In this document: positions 39,044 to 46,808 of the stretch, one piece after another
Numbering within the stretch: position 1 is the first letter of the stretch
Layout: each line of letters begins with the position of its first letter
NCBI RefSeq assembly: GCF_031181385.1
Contig: NZ_JAPSKV010000010.1
Span: 1-64,000 of the forward strand
DNA: 64,000 nucleotides
Reading direction: 5' to 3'
Source of the DNA: Fredinandcohnia onubensis
Lineage (GTDB): Bacteria > Bacillota > Bacilli > Bacillales > Bacillaceae_L
Position numbers and translations under genes: made by a program
The notes under the pieces: model-generated
Databases searched by the model: none
Told to the model about the DNA's origin: nothing
What the model saw: only the letters and a program-made list of their open reading frames with translations

Positions 39044-39095
39044 TTTTACCCTCTCCTATCACAAAGGAGTGCCGTTTTGAAAGAGGCACTCACCT

Positions 39096-40091
39096 CTATT
39101 GTTTAATTACGTTTTCCGCAAACGTAGGATTAATCAATTCTTCAACTAGTTGATCCAATTCAACATCTTTTCCGATGATGTCCTGTGCTTGAAGGACCTT
39201 ACCTGCTTCTGATAATGCCTCAATTTGTATTTCACCAGGAACTGGATTAGAAAAATCATTTCGTTCATTTAATTGTTTATTTGCAACTTCAATATCAATA
39301 TTTGCGGACTTTGCTAAAATTTCCGCTGTTTCTTCTGGATTTTCTAGGACCCATTTACGAGCCTTTTCGTAGACCTCAATGACTTTTTCAACGTACTTAG
39401 GGTATTTTTCCGCAAACTCAGAACGCACATTTAAGGTTCCATACGTATTAAAATCTGCATTGCGGTAAAAAAGGTTCGCATCTGTCTCTAATTCAACCCT
39501 TGCCATATGAGGATCTAACCCTGACCATGCATCTACCTGACCAGAAGATAACGCCGCCGCTCCATCTCCATGCTGTAGATTAACAATCTCAACATCTGAA
39601 GGACTTAATCCTTCCTCATTTAAGGCACGTAATAGGAAAATATAAGGATCTGTTCCGATGGTTGCAGCAACCTTTTTCCCTTTTAAATCACTTATACTTT
39701 GAATCTTTGAATCTTTATTTGCCACCAATGCTGTCCACTCTGGCTTTGAGTAAATATACACGGATTCAATTGGAGCTCCCTTTGCTTTAGCCATTAGAGC
39801 CGCTGCCCCTGCAGATGAACTGAAATCCGCACTTCCACTATTTAAAAATTCTAATGCCTTATTACTTCCTTGACTTAGAACAAATTCAACCTTAATTCCC
39901 TCTTCTTTGAATGCTTCTTCAGCCCACCCAAACTCTTTTAAAACAAGACTTGTAGGCGAATAAAAGGCATAATCTAATGTGATTTTTTCTGGTTTTTCAC
40001 TTCCTTGGCTAGCTTTACTTGAACTATTCGAGCAACCTACTATTCCGATCAACAGTAATACAGCAGTTAAGATAACACTTATTTTTTTCAT
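39096..40091 (-). CDS. ABC transporter substrate-binding lipoprotein (SsuA type)
   Basis: A 331-residue solute-binding protein. Lipobox LIGIVGCS gives a lipidated Cys20 that anchors it outside the membrane. The body is an NMT1/SsuA-like fold: LDYAFYSPTSLVLKEFGWA, NSGSADFSSSAGAAALMAKA, LKGKKVAATIGTDPYIFLLR. Relatives bind aliphatic sulfonates, taurine, nitrate or thiamine precursors. First gene after a SAM riboswitch, which points to a sulfur compound that can feed methionine synthesis. Confidence 0.9.
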   Translation of the reverse strand: MKKISVILTAVLLLIGIVGCSNSSSKASQGSEKPEKITLDYAFYSPTSLVLKEFGWAEEAFKEEGIKVEFVLSQGSNKALEFLNSGSADFSSSAGAAALMAKAKGAPIESVYIYSKPEWTALVANKDSKIQSISDLKGKKVAATIGTDPYIFLLRALNEEGLSPSDVEIVNLQHGDGAAALSSGQVDAWSGLDPHMARVELETDANLFYRNADFNTYGTLNVRSEFAEKYPKYVEKVIEVYEKARKWVLENPEETAEILAKSANIDIEVANKQLNERNDFSNPVPGEIQIEALSEAGKVLQAQDIIGKDVELDQLVEELINPTFAENVIKQ

Positions 40092-40170
40092 GTATATACC
40101 TCCAGTATTTTTATAGGAAAACTAGGAATAGTACTAATACAACATCTAACTTTCATACCCTAACGATGAA

Positions 40171-40202
40171 AAAAGCCCTCTTCAGTAAGAAGAGGGCTTT
40201 TT
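40171..40202 (-). terminator. Riboswitch expression-platform terminator
   Basis: AAAAGCCCTCTTC / GAAGAGGGCTTTT stem and TTTTTT on the minus strand, between the SAM aptamer and the transporter genes. When SAM is bound this terminator is expected to form. Confidence 0.9.
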
Positions 40203-40206
40203 CCTC

Positions 40207-40316
40207 CTCTTATCTTTCAGGTAATTGTACCTGATGGAATTAGCACCTTTTCAAGAATAATCTTGAAGGTTGCCGGGTTTCGTAGGGCCATGTCCCTCCA
40301 CCGCTCTGGATAAGAG
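40207..40316 (-). ncRNA. SAM-I riboswitch (S box)
   Basis: On the minus strand the classic order is present: CTCTTATCCAGAGCGGTGGA, GGGACATGGCCC, ACGAAACCCGGCAACC, AAGGTGCTAATTCC and the closing GATAAGAG, whose ends pair as P1. Followed by a terminator before the SsuA-type gene. It should switch the operon off when S-adenosylmethionine is plentiful. Confidence 0.96.
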
Positions 40317-40510
40317 TCCTTTATTAAATTAATACGTTCTAGTTTTACTTTATAAATGGATTATAGAATGTAAAATACCCAAAGTCAAACACTTTTTGAA
40401 AAATTTTCCCTTATTGAAATTTTCTTATATATCTTACTTCCCTATATAAAACTATAAAATTAACCCTAAAAATCCAACCAAAAAACATTGTGTCATATTT
40501 GTGAAGCCTA

Positions 40511-40539
40511 TTGCTTTAATTGCAAATCCGCTGTATATT
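40511..40539 (+). promoter_or_regulatory. Promoter of the DoxX gene
   Basis: TTGCTT, exactly 17 bases, then TATATT with a TG immediately before the -10. The transcript should start near 40546, upstream of two Rex-type operators. Confidence 0.65.
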
Positions 40540-40553
40540 AAGAGTGTAGAAGT

Positions 40554-40643
40554 TAGTGAAAAACTTCACAAACTAACTAACTACACAAGCTGGCAGCTAA
40601 AGCAATCATATTTTTTTAAAACACCTTGTGAATAATTTCACAA
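40554..40643 (+). promoter_or_regulatory. Two Rex-type operators in the DoxX leader
   Basis: TTGTGAATAATTTCACAA at 40626-40643 matches the Rex consensus TTGTGAA-W4-TTCACAA at every position. TAGTGAAAAACTTCACAA at 40554-40571 is a second site with two deviations. A lone half site, TTTGTGAA, lies at 40499-40505. Both full sites are downstream of the likely start, where a bound repressor would block transcription; Rex would release at high NADH. Confidence 0.75.
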
Positions 40644-40667
40644 TATAAAATAAAAGGGGAGATTAAG

Positions 40668-41171
40668 ATGAGAACATTCTTAAAAGGACCTAAAATGGCA
40701 GTTATTTGGACAGTATTACGTGTATGGTTAGGTATTCAATGGCTAGAAGCTGGTTTTCATAAATTGACTGGAGGATTCGACGCAGGAGGATTCCTACAAG
40801 GAGCACTTGCAAAGGCTGGTGGCGAACACCCTGCAGTAGCAGGCTGGTACGCAACATTCCTAGAAGGCTTTGCCGTTCCAAACGTTGAAATTATTAACGT
40901 ACTCATTCCATGGGGCGAAGTTCTAGTTGGCCTTGGATTAATCCTAGGTGCTGCAACAATCCCAGCATTAATTGCAGGTGCATTCATGAACTTGAACTTC
41001 TTACTTGCCGGAACAGTTAGCACAAACCCAGTACTTTACACATTAGCAGTTATTCTCTTATTCGCAGGCGCCGCAACATACTACTACGGTGTAGATAGAT
41101 TTGCAATACCATTCCTAACAAAACGAATCAACGAGAAAAAAGATACTAAAACAGCAACAACAACTGCATAA
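40668..41171 (+). CDS. DoxX-family membrane protein
   Basis: A 167-residue protein with four hydrophobic helices of the DoxX/DoxD group (IQWLEAGFHKLTGG is typical of the first half; IPWGEVLVGLGLILGAATIPA of the second). DoxD in archaea is a subunit of thiosulfate:quinone oxidoreductase; the bacterial proteins are mostly uncharacterised, often linked to redox stress. Two Rex-type sites in the leader suggest induction when NADH rises. AAAGGGGAG ribosome site; monocistronic with a terminator. Confidence 0.85.
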   Translation: MRTFLKGPKMAVIWTVLRVWLGIQWLEAGFHKLTGGFDAGGFLQGALAKAGGEHPAVAGWYATFLEGFAVPNVEIINVLIPWGEVLVGLGLILGAATIPALIAGAFMNLNFLLAGTVSTNPVLYTLAVILLFAGAATYYYGVDRFAIPFLTKRINEKKDTKTATTTA

Positions 41172-41174
41172 CTA

Positions 41175-41213
41175 AAAAAGGAGTTCCACCCAGTTAGGGG
41201 TGAACTCCTTTTT
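41175..41213. terminator. Intrinsic terminator between DoxX and the small lipoprotein gene
   Basis: AAAAAGGAGTTC / GAACTCCTTTTT with CACCC/GGGGT extending the stem; T-runs on both strands. Confidence 0.88.
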
Positions 41214-41218
41214 ACATT

Positions 41219-41377
41219 CTATTCATCATCTATCTCGCCGTCACCGATTTCATCTTCCTCTTCGATCTCCTCGATGTCCTCGCCTTCCTCTGGTCTTTCG
41301 TCATCCCCACAACCCATTAAGAAAAACATTGGAAATGCTAATAATAACAGCATGAATAAACGTTTCATTCGTTTCAT
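41219..41377 (-). CDS. Small acidic lipoprotein (52 aa)
   Basis: A short gene with a strong GGAGG site 7 bases before its ATG. Residues 1-22 (start MKRMKRLFMLLLLAFPMFFL) form a lipoprotein signal peptide ending in lipobox LMGC. The mature peptide from Cys23 has 30 residues of which 19 are Asp or Glu and only one is basic. It would be anchored to the outer face of the membrane as a highly negative tail. No homologue is recognised; metal or cationic peptide binding is only a guess. It converges on DoxX and shares its terminator. Confidence 0.75.
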   Translation of the reverse strand: MKRMKRLFMLLLLAFPMFFLMGCGDDERPEEGEDIEEIEEEDEIGDGEIDDE

Positions 41378-41484
41378 CACAAAACCTCCTTTTTTCTATA
41401 CTTTCCAATCAAGAGCGAAATATGTAGACTAGAAATGGGCAACAGTAATAACAATCCTATATTATAACTTGGAGGTTTAACACA

Positions 41485-42402
41485 ATGCGAAAAATAAAAC
41501 TAGGCACCAGTTCACTAGAGGTTCCTGTTGTTGCAGTAGGGTGTATGAGAATCAACTCATTAGAGAAGCCTGAGGCGGAAGCGTTTGTGCAAACGGCATT
41601 AGAAAACGGAGCAAACTTTTTTGACCATGCCGATATTTACGGTAGTGGCACTTGTGAAGAAATCTTTGCAGATGCAATACATATGAACGATGATGTGAGG
41701 GAGAAAATTATTCTTCAATCTAAATGTGGCATCCGAAAAGGAATGTTTGATTTTTCAAAAGAACATATCCTTAATTCCGTTGATGGAATCTTAAAACGAC
41801 TTAAAACGGACTATCTTGATGTTCTACTTTTACATCGTCCGGATGCCCTCGTTGAGCCTGAAGAGGTTGCAGAAGCATTCGATGTGTTGGAATCCTCAGG
41901 GAAGGTTCGTCATTTTGGAGTATCTAACCAAAAGCCGATGCAAATACAGTTATTAAAAAAATATGTGAAGCAGCCAATTGTTGCAAATCAGCTGCAATTA
42001 AGCATCCCAAATGCCCACATGATTGCAAGTGGCGTTACAGCTAATATGCAAATTGATCAATCCATTAACCGTGATGGAGATGTCCTTGATTTTTGCCGTT
42101 TGAATGACATTACCATTCAACCATGGTCACCTTTTCAATATGGTTATTTTGAAGGACCTTTTCTTGGTAATGAAAAATGCCCAGAATTAAATCAAAAAAT
42201 TGATGAAATTGCAGAAAAATACGGTGTATCTAATACGACCATTGCAATTGCTTGGCTGTTGCGTCATCCAGCTAACATGCAGCCGGTTATTGGAACCATG
42301 AATATAGAGCGATTAAAGGATTCTGTGAAAGCAAGTGAAGTTCAGTTATCCCGTGAAGATTGGTACAGTATTTTTCTAGCTGCTGGTTATCTACTTCCGT
42401 AA
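41485..42402 (+). CDS. Aldo/keto reductase (YdhF type)
   Basis: A 305-residue NADPH-dependent oxidoreductase with the AKR barrel: GANFFDHADIYGSGTCEE carries the catalytic Asp and Tyr, QSKCGI the Lys, DVLLLHRPDALV the His, and IGTMNIERLKDS the cofactor region. It resembles YdhF-like family members whose substrates are unknown. Good GGAGG site; monocistronic. Confidence 0.88.
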   Translation: MRKIKLGTSSLEVPVVAVGCMRINSLEKPEAEAFVQTALENGANFFDHADIYGSGTCEEIFADAIHMNDDVREKIILQSKCGIRKGMFDFSKEHILNSVDGILKRLKTDYLDVLLLHRPDALVEPEEVAEAFDVLESSGKVRHFGVSNQKPMQIQLLKKYVKQPIVANQLQLSIPNAHMIASGVTANMQIDQSINRDGDVLDFCRLNDITIQPWSPFQYGYFEGPFLGNEKCPELNQKIDEIAEKYGVSNTTIAIAWLLRHPANMQPVIGTMNIERLKDSVKASEVQLSREDWYSIFLAAGYLLP

Positions 42403-42416
42403 ATAAGAAAAGCACA

Positions 42417-42516
42417 AGGTGCCTGCATATCGGCGACAAGCACAAGACTAGCGCTGACAGAAGGCGCTTTTTGCCTTCAGAAGCGATTGGCTTGTGACCT
42501 CGAGCCGATGGCGCCT
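42417..42516. repeat. Dispersed hairpin repeat R2, copy 2
   Basis: A 100-bp element AGGTGCCT to GGCGCCT, homologous to 34071-34169 and in the same orientation. Stems are ATCGGC/GCCGAT, CACAAG/CTTGTG and AAGGC/GCCTT; two of these differ from the other copy by paired, compensating changes. It lies between convergent genes, where it could act in 3' ends of transcripts. Confidence 0.88.
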
Positions 42517-42540
42517 GGAGCTAGACATCACATACGCAAA

Positions 42541-42565
42541 GAGGCACCTACAAAAGGGGTGTCTC
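42541..42565 (-). terminator. Probable terminator of the FtsZ-like gene
   Basis: GAGACACC / GGTGCCTC stem with one wobble, 6 bases past the stop; only TTT follows, so efficiency is uncertain. Confidence 0.5.
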
Positions 42566-42571
42566 TTCTCT

Positions 42572-43528
42572 TTAATTTTCAGTAAATCCTGTCGCAATTA
42601 CCGTCACAATAATTTCATCTTTCAAATTGTCATTAATGACCGATCCAAAGATCATGTTTAAATCTTCATGTGTTGCTGATGAAATCACGTCGGCAGCTTC
42701 TTGTATTTCAAATAGACTTAAGTTTCTTCCGCCTGTAATATTTAAAATGACACCGCGTGCTCCGCTTATAGAAGTTTCAAGAAGTGGACTATTGATTGCT
42801 TTATTAGCGGCTTCAACTGCACGCCCGTCCCCTTTTGCCATACCGATTCCCATCAAAGCTGTTCCTCTGTGTGACATGACTGTTTTTACATCTGCAAAAT
42901 CCAGATTAATTAATCCTGGTACCGCAATTAAATCAGAAATCCCTTGTACCCCTCGAAGTAGAACATTGTCTGCTTCGCGGAAGGCTTCAATCATCGGTGT
43001 ACGCTTATCAACAATCTCCAATAATTTCTCATTTGGAATGATAATTAAGGTGTCAACCGCTTCCTTCATTGCATCAATTCCTGCATCTGCATTAACAGCA
43101 CGCTTACGGCCTTCAAATCGGAATGGTCTTGTTACGACACCTATTGTTAATGAGCCTAGCTTCTTAGCGATTCTTGCAATTTCCGGAGCAGCCCCAGTAC
43201 CAGTACCACCGCCCATTCCAGCGGTGACAAAGACCATGTCCGCTCCTCTTAAAGCATCCTCAATCTCTTTCTTGCTTTCTTCAACGGCTCTCATCCCTAT
43301 TTCGGGATTGGCACCTGCACCAAGTCCCCGCGTTAATGATGCTCCAATTTGAATGGTGATTTCTGCTTTTGATTGATTAAGTGCTTGTCCATCTGTATTT
43401 ACTGCTATGAATTCAACGCCTTCTACCCCTGCTTCAATCATTCGGTTCACGGCATTATTTCCACCACCGCCAACACCTATTACTTTTATTCTTGCGAATT
43501 GATCTATGTATGGTTCAAACTCTAGCAT
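42572..43528 (-). CDS. FtsZ paralogue lacking the C-terminal tail
   Basis: A 318-residue FtsZ-family GTPase very close to Bacillus FtsZ (MLEFE..I start, [19 protein letters not shown]). The GTP signature [13 protein letters not shown] and the T7-loop [11 protein letters not shown] are intact, so it should bind GTP and polymerise. The chain stops at [11 protein letters not shown], just where normal FtsZ goes on with a 60-70-residue flexible linker and the conserved C-terminal peptide that binds FtsA, SepF and ZapA/EzrA partners. The stop is followed by a hairpin and the gene is alone, not in a dcw cluster, so this is a second ftsZ and not the main one. Confidence 0.92.
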   Translation of the reverse strand: MLEFEPYIDQFARIKVIGVGGGGNNAVNRMIEAGVEGVEFIAVNTDGQALNQSKAEITIQIGASLTRGLGAGANPEIGMRAVEESKKEIEDALRGADMVFVTAGMGGGTGTGAAPEIARIAKKLGSLTIGVVTRPFRFEGRKRAVNADAGIDAMKEAVDTLIIIPNEKLLEIVDKRTPMIEAFREADNVLLRGVQGISDLIAVPGLINLDFADVKTVMSHRGTALMGIGMAKGDGRAVEAANKAINSPLLETSISGARGVILNITGGRNLSLFEIQEAADVISSATHEDLNMIFGSVINDNLKDEIIVTVIATGFTEN

Positions 43529-43724
43529 GACTTTTTCCTCCTTGCCGCCCGTTGCCTTCTTCCTAAGTGAAGACGGATTTACACTATATACTTCGTAGTA
43601 CTACTTCGCTTTCTGTCACTAATTTCCTCTAAAAATAGAAAAGAACCTACACTAAATACCTAAAAAGCATAATATTAGATTTCTTTTACAAACTAATACT
43701 AACATGTTATGAAAGGAACGAGCC

Positions 43725-44717
43725 ATGATAAAAAGGATATCATTTGTAATTGGAGTTTTTTTCTTTACCTTTATCGCTTTCCTCCCTACGGATGTAGGAG
43801 CAAATAGCACTGAAAATATGTATGTCGTCCAAGCAGGTGATACATTACCTGGGATTGCAAAAAAATTTGAAACCTCTGTGGAGGAATTAAAAATCACCAA
43901 TGGGATTCAATCAAATTTATTAGTTGTCGGGCAGAAACTATGGGTTCCTATTTCTTATGAGGTTGTAGTTGGAGATACCTTGCAGAAGATTTCTTCCAAT
44001 TTTCATACATCCCCTGAGCAGATTAAAACGACAAACAAGCTTACATCTGAAAAAGTCGTTCCAGGACAGATTCTCAAAATTGCCCCGAGAAGGCTGAATA
44101 TGCAAGGGGAACACATTTTAATGACAAAAGAAGAATTTAAAGATTGGCTCTTCAATCAGAAGATTAAACGAAAAATAAACCTCATCCAACAGCATCACAC
44201 ATGGGTCCCAGACTATAGCCGGTTTAACGGCTCCAACCATTTCGTGCTGTTAACAGGTATGGAAAATTACCATAAAAATCATATGGGCTGGAAGCATATT
44301 GCCCAAAATATTACGACTTTTCCGGATGGGATGGTCGCTGTCTCAAGGCCATTACATATTGTCCCAGAAGGCACAATTGGTAGTAAGGCTAACTCTGTCG
44401 GTATTGCAATTGAACACCTTGGAAATTTTGATATTGGTCATGATGTGATGACGAAAGAACAAAGCGACACAATCATCTATATCAATGCCGCTCTCAGCCT
44501 TAAATTCGGATTAACTCCTTCCATTGACAGTATTACCTACCATCATTGGTGGGATTTGCGAAACGGCGAAAGAGTGCTGGATAAAGGGCCTGACTATAAT
44601 GTGAAAACCTGTCCGGGAACTGGATTTTTCGGCGGCAACTCCACAACAAGCGCCACGAAATTTTTTTATCCCTTGATTATCCGTAAAATGGAAGAACTTC
44701 GAAAGGAAATCGATTAA
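43725..44717 (+). CDS. LysM-containing N-acetylmuramoyl-L-alanine amidase
   Basis: A 330-residue secreted hydrolase. A signal peptide (residues 1-26) is followed by two LysM wall-binding repeats (YVVQAGDTLPGIAKKF and YEVVVGDTLQKISSNF) and a C-terminal amidase_2/PGRP-like domain with HHTW, AIEHLGNFD, ITYHHWWD and NVKTCPGTGFF, supplying zinc ligands. It should cleave the bond between MurNAc and L-alanine. Divergent from the FtsZ-like gene; own terminator. Confidence 0.88.
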   Translation: MIKRISFVIGVFFFTFIAFLPTDVGANSTENMYVVQAGDTLPGIAKKFETSVEELKITNGIQSNLLVVGQKLWVPISYEVVVGDTLQKISSNFHTSPEQIKTTNKLTSEKVVPGQILKIAPRRLNMQGEHILMTKEEFKDWLFNQKIKRKINLIQQHHTWVPDYSRFNGSNHFVLLTGMENYHKNHMGWKHIAQNITTFPDGMVAVSRPLHIVPEGTIGSKANSVGIAIEHLGNFDIGHDVMTKEQSDTIIYINAALSLKFGLTPSIDSITYHHWWDLRNGERVLDKGPDYNVKTCPGTGFFGGNSTTSATKFFYPLIIRKMEELRKEID

Positions 44718-44720
44718 GAC

Positions 44721-44753
44721 AAACCCACTCTACCTTAGGGATGAGTGGGTTTT
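44721..44753 (+). terminator. Intrinsic terminator of the LysM amidase gene
   Basis: AAACCCACTC / GAGTGGGTTT stem with an 11-13-base loop and TTT. Confidence 0.8.
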
Positions 44754-44813
44754 TAGCTAAATCATTCTATTTTTGCTTATTTAATCCCCTTCCAAAATCA
44801 CGAGGAAGTGGAA

Positions 44814-45521
44814 TTAAATCAAAATACTTTCTTTCTTAAAATATTCAGGTTGTTCCTTCTTAAATTCATACAAATGTGCAATACCTTTTGTAATATGCTC
44901 ATTCACAACCTCCTCTGCCGCAACAACATCCTTACATTTAAGTGCATGAAAAATAGCTCTATGTTCATCCAAAACAGTCTCCCAATCCGCAGCCTTGGTT
45001 GTGATAAGTCGAAGCATTCGAACCCTCTTATACTGCCCGTTCATTTGGTCGATTCCTTTCCAAATACGGTCCATCCCTAACCCTTTATAAATGAGTTCAT
45101 GAAATTCATCATCATAAGCTAAAAAATCCTTTTCATTTTCTTCCCGTAAGGTAATTTCCTGCATTGTTAAGCATTTTTCTAATTTATATAATGAGTCAGG
45201 AGTAAGTTTTTCCGTTGCTTCTCGAATCACAGCAAGCTCCACAGCTTTCCTCATAAATCGGGATTCCTCAATATGTTTCGGATCGATTAAAGATACAAAT
45301 GTCCCAATCTGTGGCTTTATATCTATTAATCCTTCCTTTGCAAGCTGCATTAGAGCTTCTCTTATCGGTGTTCTGCTAACACTTAGCTGAGTCCCAATCT
45401 CACTTTCTGAAATCGGAGAACCCGGACATAAAGAAAAATCTATAATTTTTTCATTTAGATAGGAGTAGACATATTCTCTTCTTGTACCGCCATCACTTCG
45501 TCTAACTTGATTATATTTCAT
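44814..45521 (-). CDS. GntR-family regulator (FadR/FCD branch)
   Basis: A 235-residue GntR regulator: winged helix (about residues 14-80) with SESEIGTQLSVSRTPIREAL, then an all-helical FCD effector domain whose metal-binding residues appear in DDEFHELIY and LDEHRAIFHAL. FCD regulators usually sense organic acids of sugar-acid pathways. It follows a lactonase gene after a terminator, so regulation of sugar-acid use is plausible. Two imperfect cre-like sites lie in its upstream region. Confidence 0.88.
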   Translation of the reverse strand: MKYNQVRRSDGGTRREYVYSYLNEKIIDFSLCPGSPISESEIGTQLSVSRTPIREALMQLAKEGLIDIKPQIGTFVSLIDPKHIEESRFMRKAVELAVIREATEKLTPDSLYKLEKCLTMQEITLREENEKDFLAYDDEFHELIYKGLGMDRIWKGIDQMNGQYKRVRMLRLITTKAADWETVLDEHRAIFHALKCKDVVAAEEVVNEHITKGIAHLYEFKKEQPEYFKKESILI

Positions 45522-45551
45522 AGCCCAAAACTCCCTTTAACAAATATCACC

Positions 45552-45625
45552 CATAAGCGTTTACTTTTACCTGGATGATACAAACTATTATACTATTATA
45601 ATCATTTTATACTAAAACGCTTACA
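45552..45625. promoter_or_regulatory. Two imperfect cre-like sites before the GntR gene
   Basis: CTAAAACGCTTACA (45612-45625) fits 12 of 14 positions of TGWAANCGNTNWCA, and CATAAGCGTTTACT (45552-45565) fits 11. They could be CcpA sites or the GntR protein's own operators. Confidence 0.4.
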
Positions 45626-45655
45626 TAGAATAGACCCGAATTACAAAAAAAAGGA

Positions 45656-45683
45656 ACCTGGTATTTTTTCCAGGCCCTCCCCT
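45656..45683 (-). terminator. Intrinsic terminator of the lactonase gene
   Basis: CCTGG / CCAGG stem with an 8-base loop followed by TTCCTTTTTTTT on the minus strand. Confidence 0.7.
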
Positions 45684-45689
45684 ATATTA

Positions 45690-46739
45690 TTAAGTATGTA
45701 AAAACTTCACGCAGACTGGGTATGGTACAGTGATATCTGAATCAATTAGTGTTAATTTTCCCGTTTGTTCGTCCCTCGCATATAACACAAGGTTACTTGA
45801 TTCCTGGTTGGAGCCCACGATGAATTTTTCTGTTGGATCAAATACAAAGTCACGTGGCCAATCCCCTTTTGACGAAGCCCTTTCGACTAATGTTAACTCC
45901 CCTGTTTCCTCATTCACTTGGAAGACAGCAATACTGTTATGTCCACGGTTAGCCGCATATACGAACTTCCCATCTTTTGAAATATGAATAGCGCTACCTT
46001 GACTGTTTTCACTAAAGTCCTCAGGAATGGTTGAAATATATTGAAGTTCCGTAAAGCTTCCATCGCTACTGTCATAGGCTAAAGCAACCACTTCGTTGCT
46101 TATCTCTGTCATCAGATATGCATGTTTCCCATTAGGATGGAAAGCAATATGCCTTGGCCCGCTTCCTGGTCGAACTGATAAACTACTTACTTCTCGTAAA
46201 TACCCATTTTCTACTGCATAAGTGATGAGCTTATCAATGCCTAAATCAACTGCCACCACATATCTTTCATCTGGAGTAAATCCTGAAAAATGGGTATGAG
46301 GCTTTTCTTGTCTCTCATGTGGTCCCTTACCTTGATGTGCAACAACCGATTGGGAAGATTCAATTCGTCCCGTTTGACTGTTAACTGAATACAGTTCAAT
46401 TGTGCCTTTATGATAGTTAGCCGTTAAAACTTGGTTATTTGCCTGATTTATACTGACATGACAAGGTGATGCCCCTTCTGAAACATAATTGTTTACTAGC
46501 TTTAAATCACCTGTTTGTCTATCGATTTCATAGGCGGCAACTCCACCCGATTCTCCTTCTTTTATAACCGAGTACAGAAAACGATTATCCTGGCTCACTG
46601 TTACAAATGTAGGATTTCCTAATGTTGCTGCTAGTTTTACGTCCTCTATTTTTTGTTCGTCTGTATCTAAAGTAAATGTATAGACTCCTTTACTGTCCCC
46701 TTTTGTATAAGTACCAACATATCCGGTAAATTTGCCCAT
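45690..46739 (-). CDS. pgl: Beta-propeller lactonase (6-phosphogluconolactonase family)
   Basis: A 349-residue seven-bladed lactonase of the YbhE/Pgl family (MGKFTGYVGTYTKGDSKG, HTHFSGFTPDERYVVAVDLG, GSGPRHIAFHPNGKHAY, WPRDFVFDPTEKFIVGSNQ). It hydrolyses 6-phosphogluconolactone in the oxidative pentose phosphate pathway, although related proteins act on other sugar lactones. The ATG at 46739 sits 7 bases after AAAGGGG; the longer frame is not supported. Confidence 0.85.
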   Translation of the reverse strand: MGKFTGYVGTYTKGDSKGVYTFTLDTDEQKIEDVKLAATLGNPTFVTVSQDNRFLYSVIKEGESGGVAAYEIDRQTGDLKLVNNYVSEGASPCHVSINQANNQVLTANYHKGTIELYSVNSQTGRIESSQSVVAHQGKGPHERQEKPHTHFSGFTPDERYVVAVDLGIDKLITYAVENGYLREVSSLSVRPGSGPRHIAFHPNGKHAYLMTEISNEVVALAYDSSDGSFTELQYISTIPEDFSENSQGSAIHISKDGKFVYAANRGHNSIAVFQVNEETGELTLVERASSKGDWPRDFVFDPTEKFIVGSNQESSNLVLYARDEQTGKLTLIDSDITVPYPVCVKFLHT

Positions 46740-46808
46740 TGTTGAACCCCTTTCATAATTTATTAATTTGCGTTTCATGCGGTAGCAATTCTCTCACAAC
46801 CTATATGA

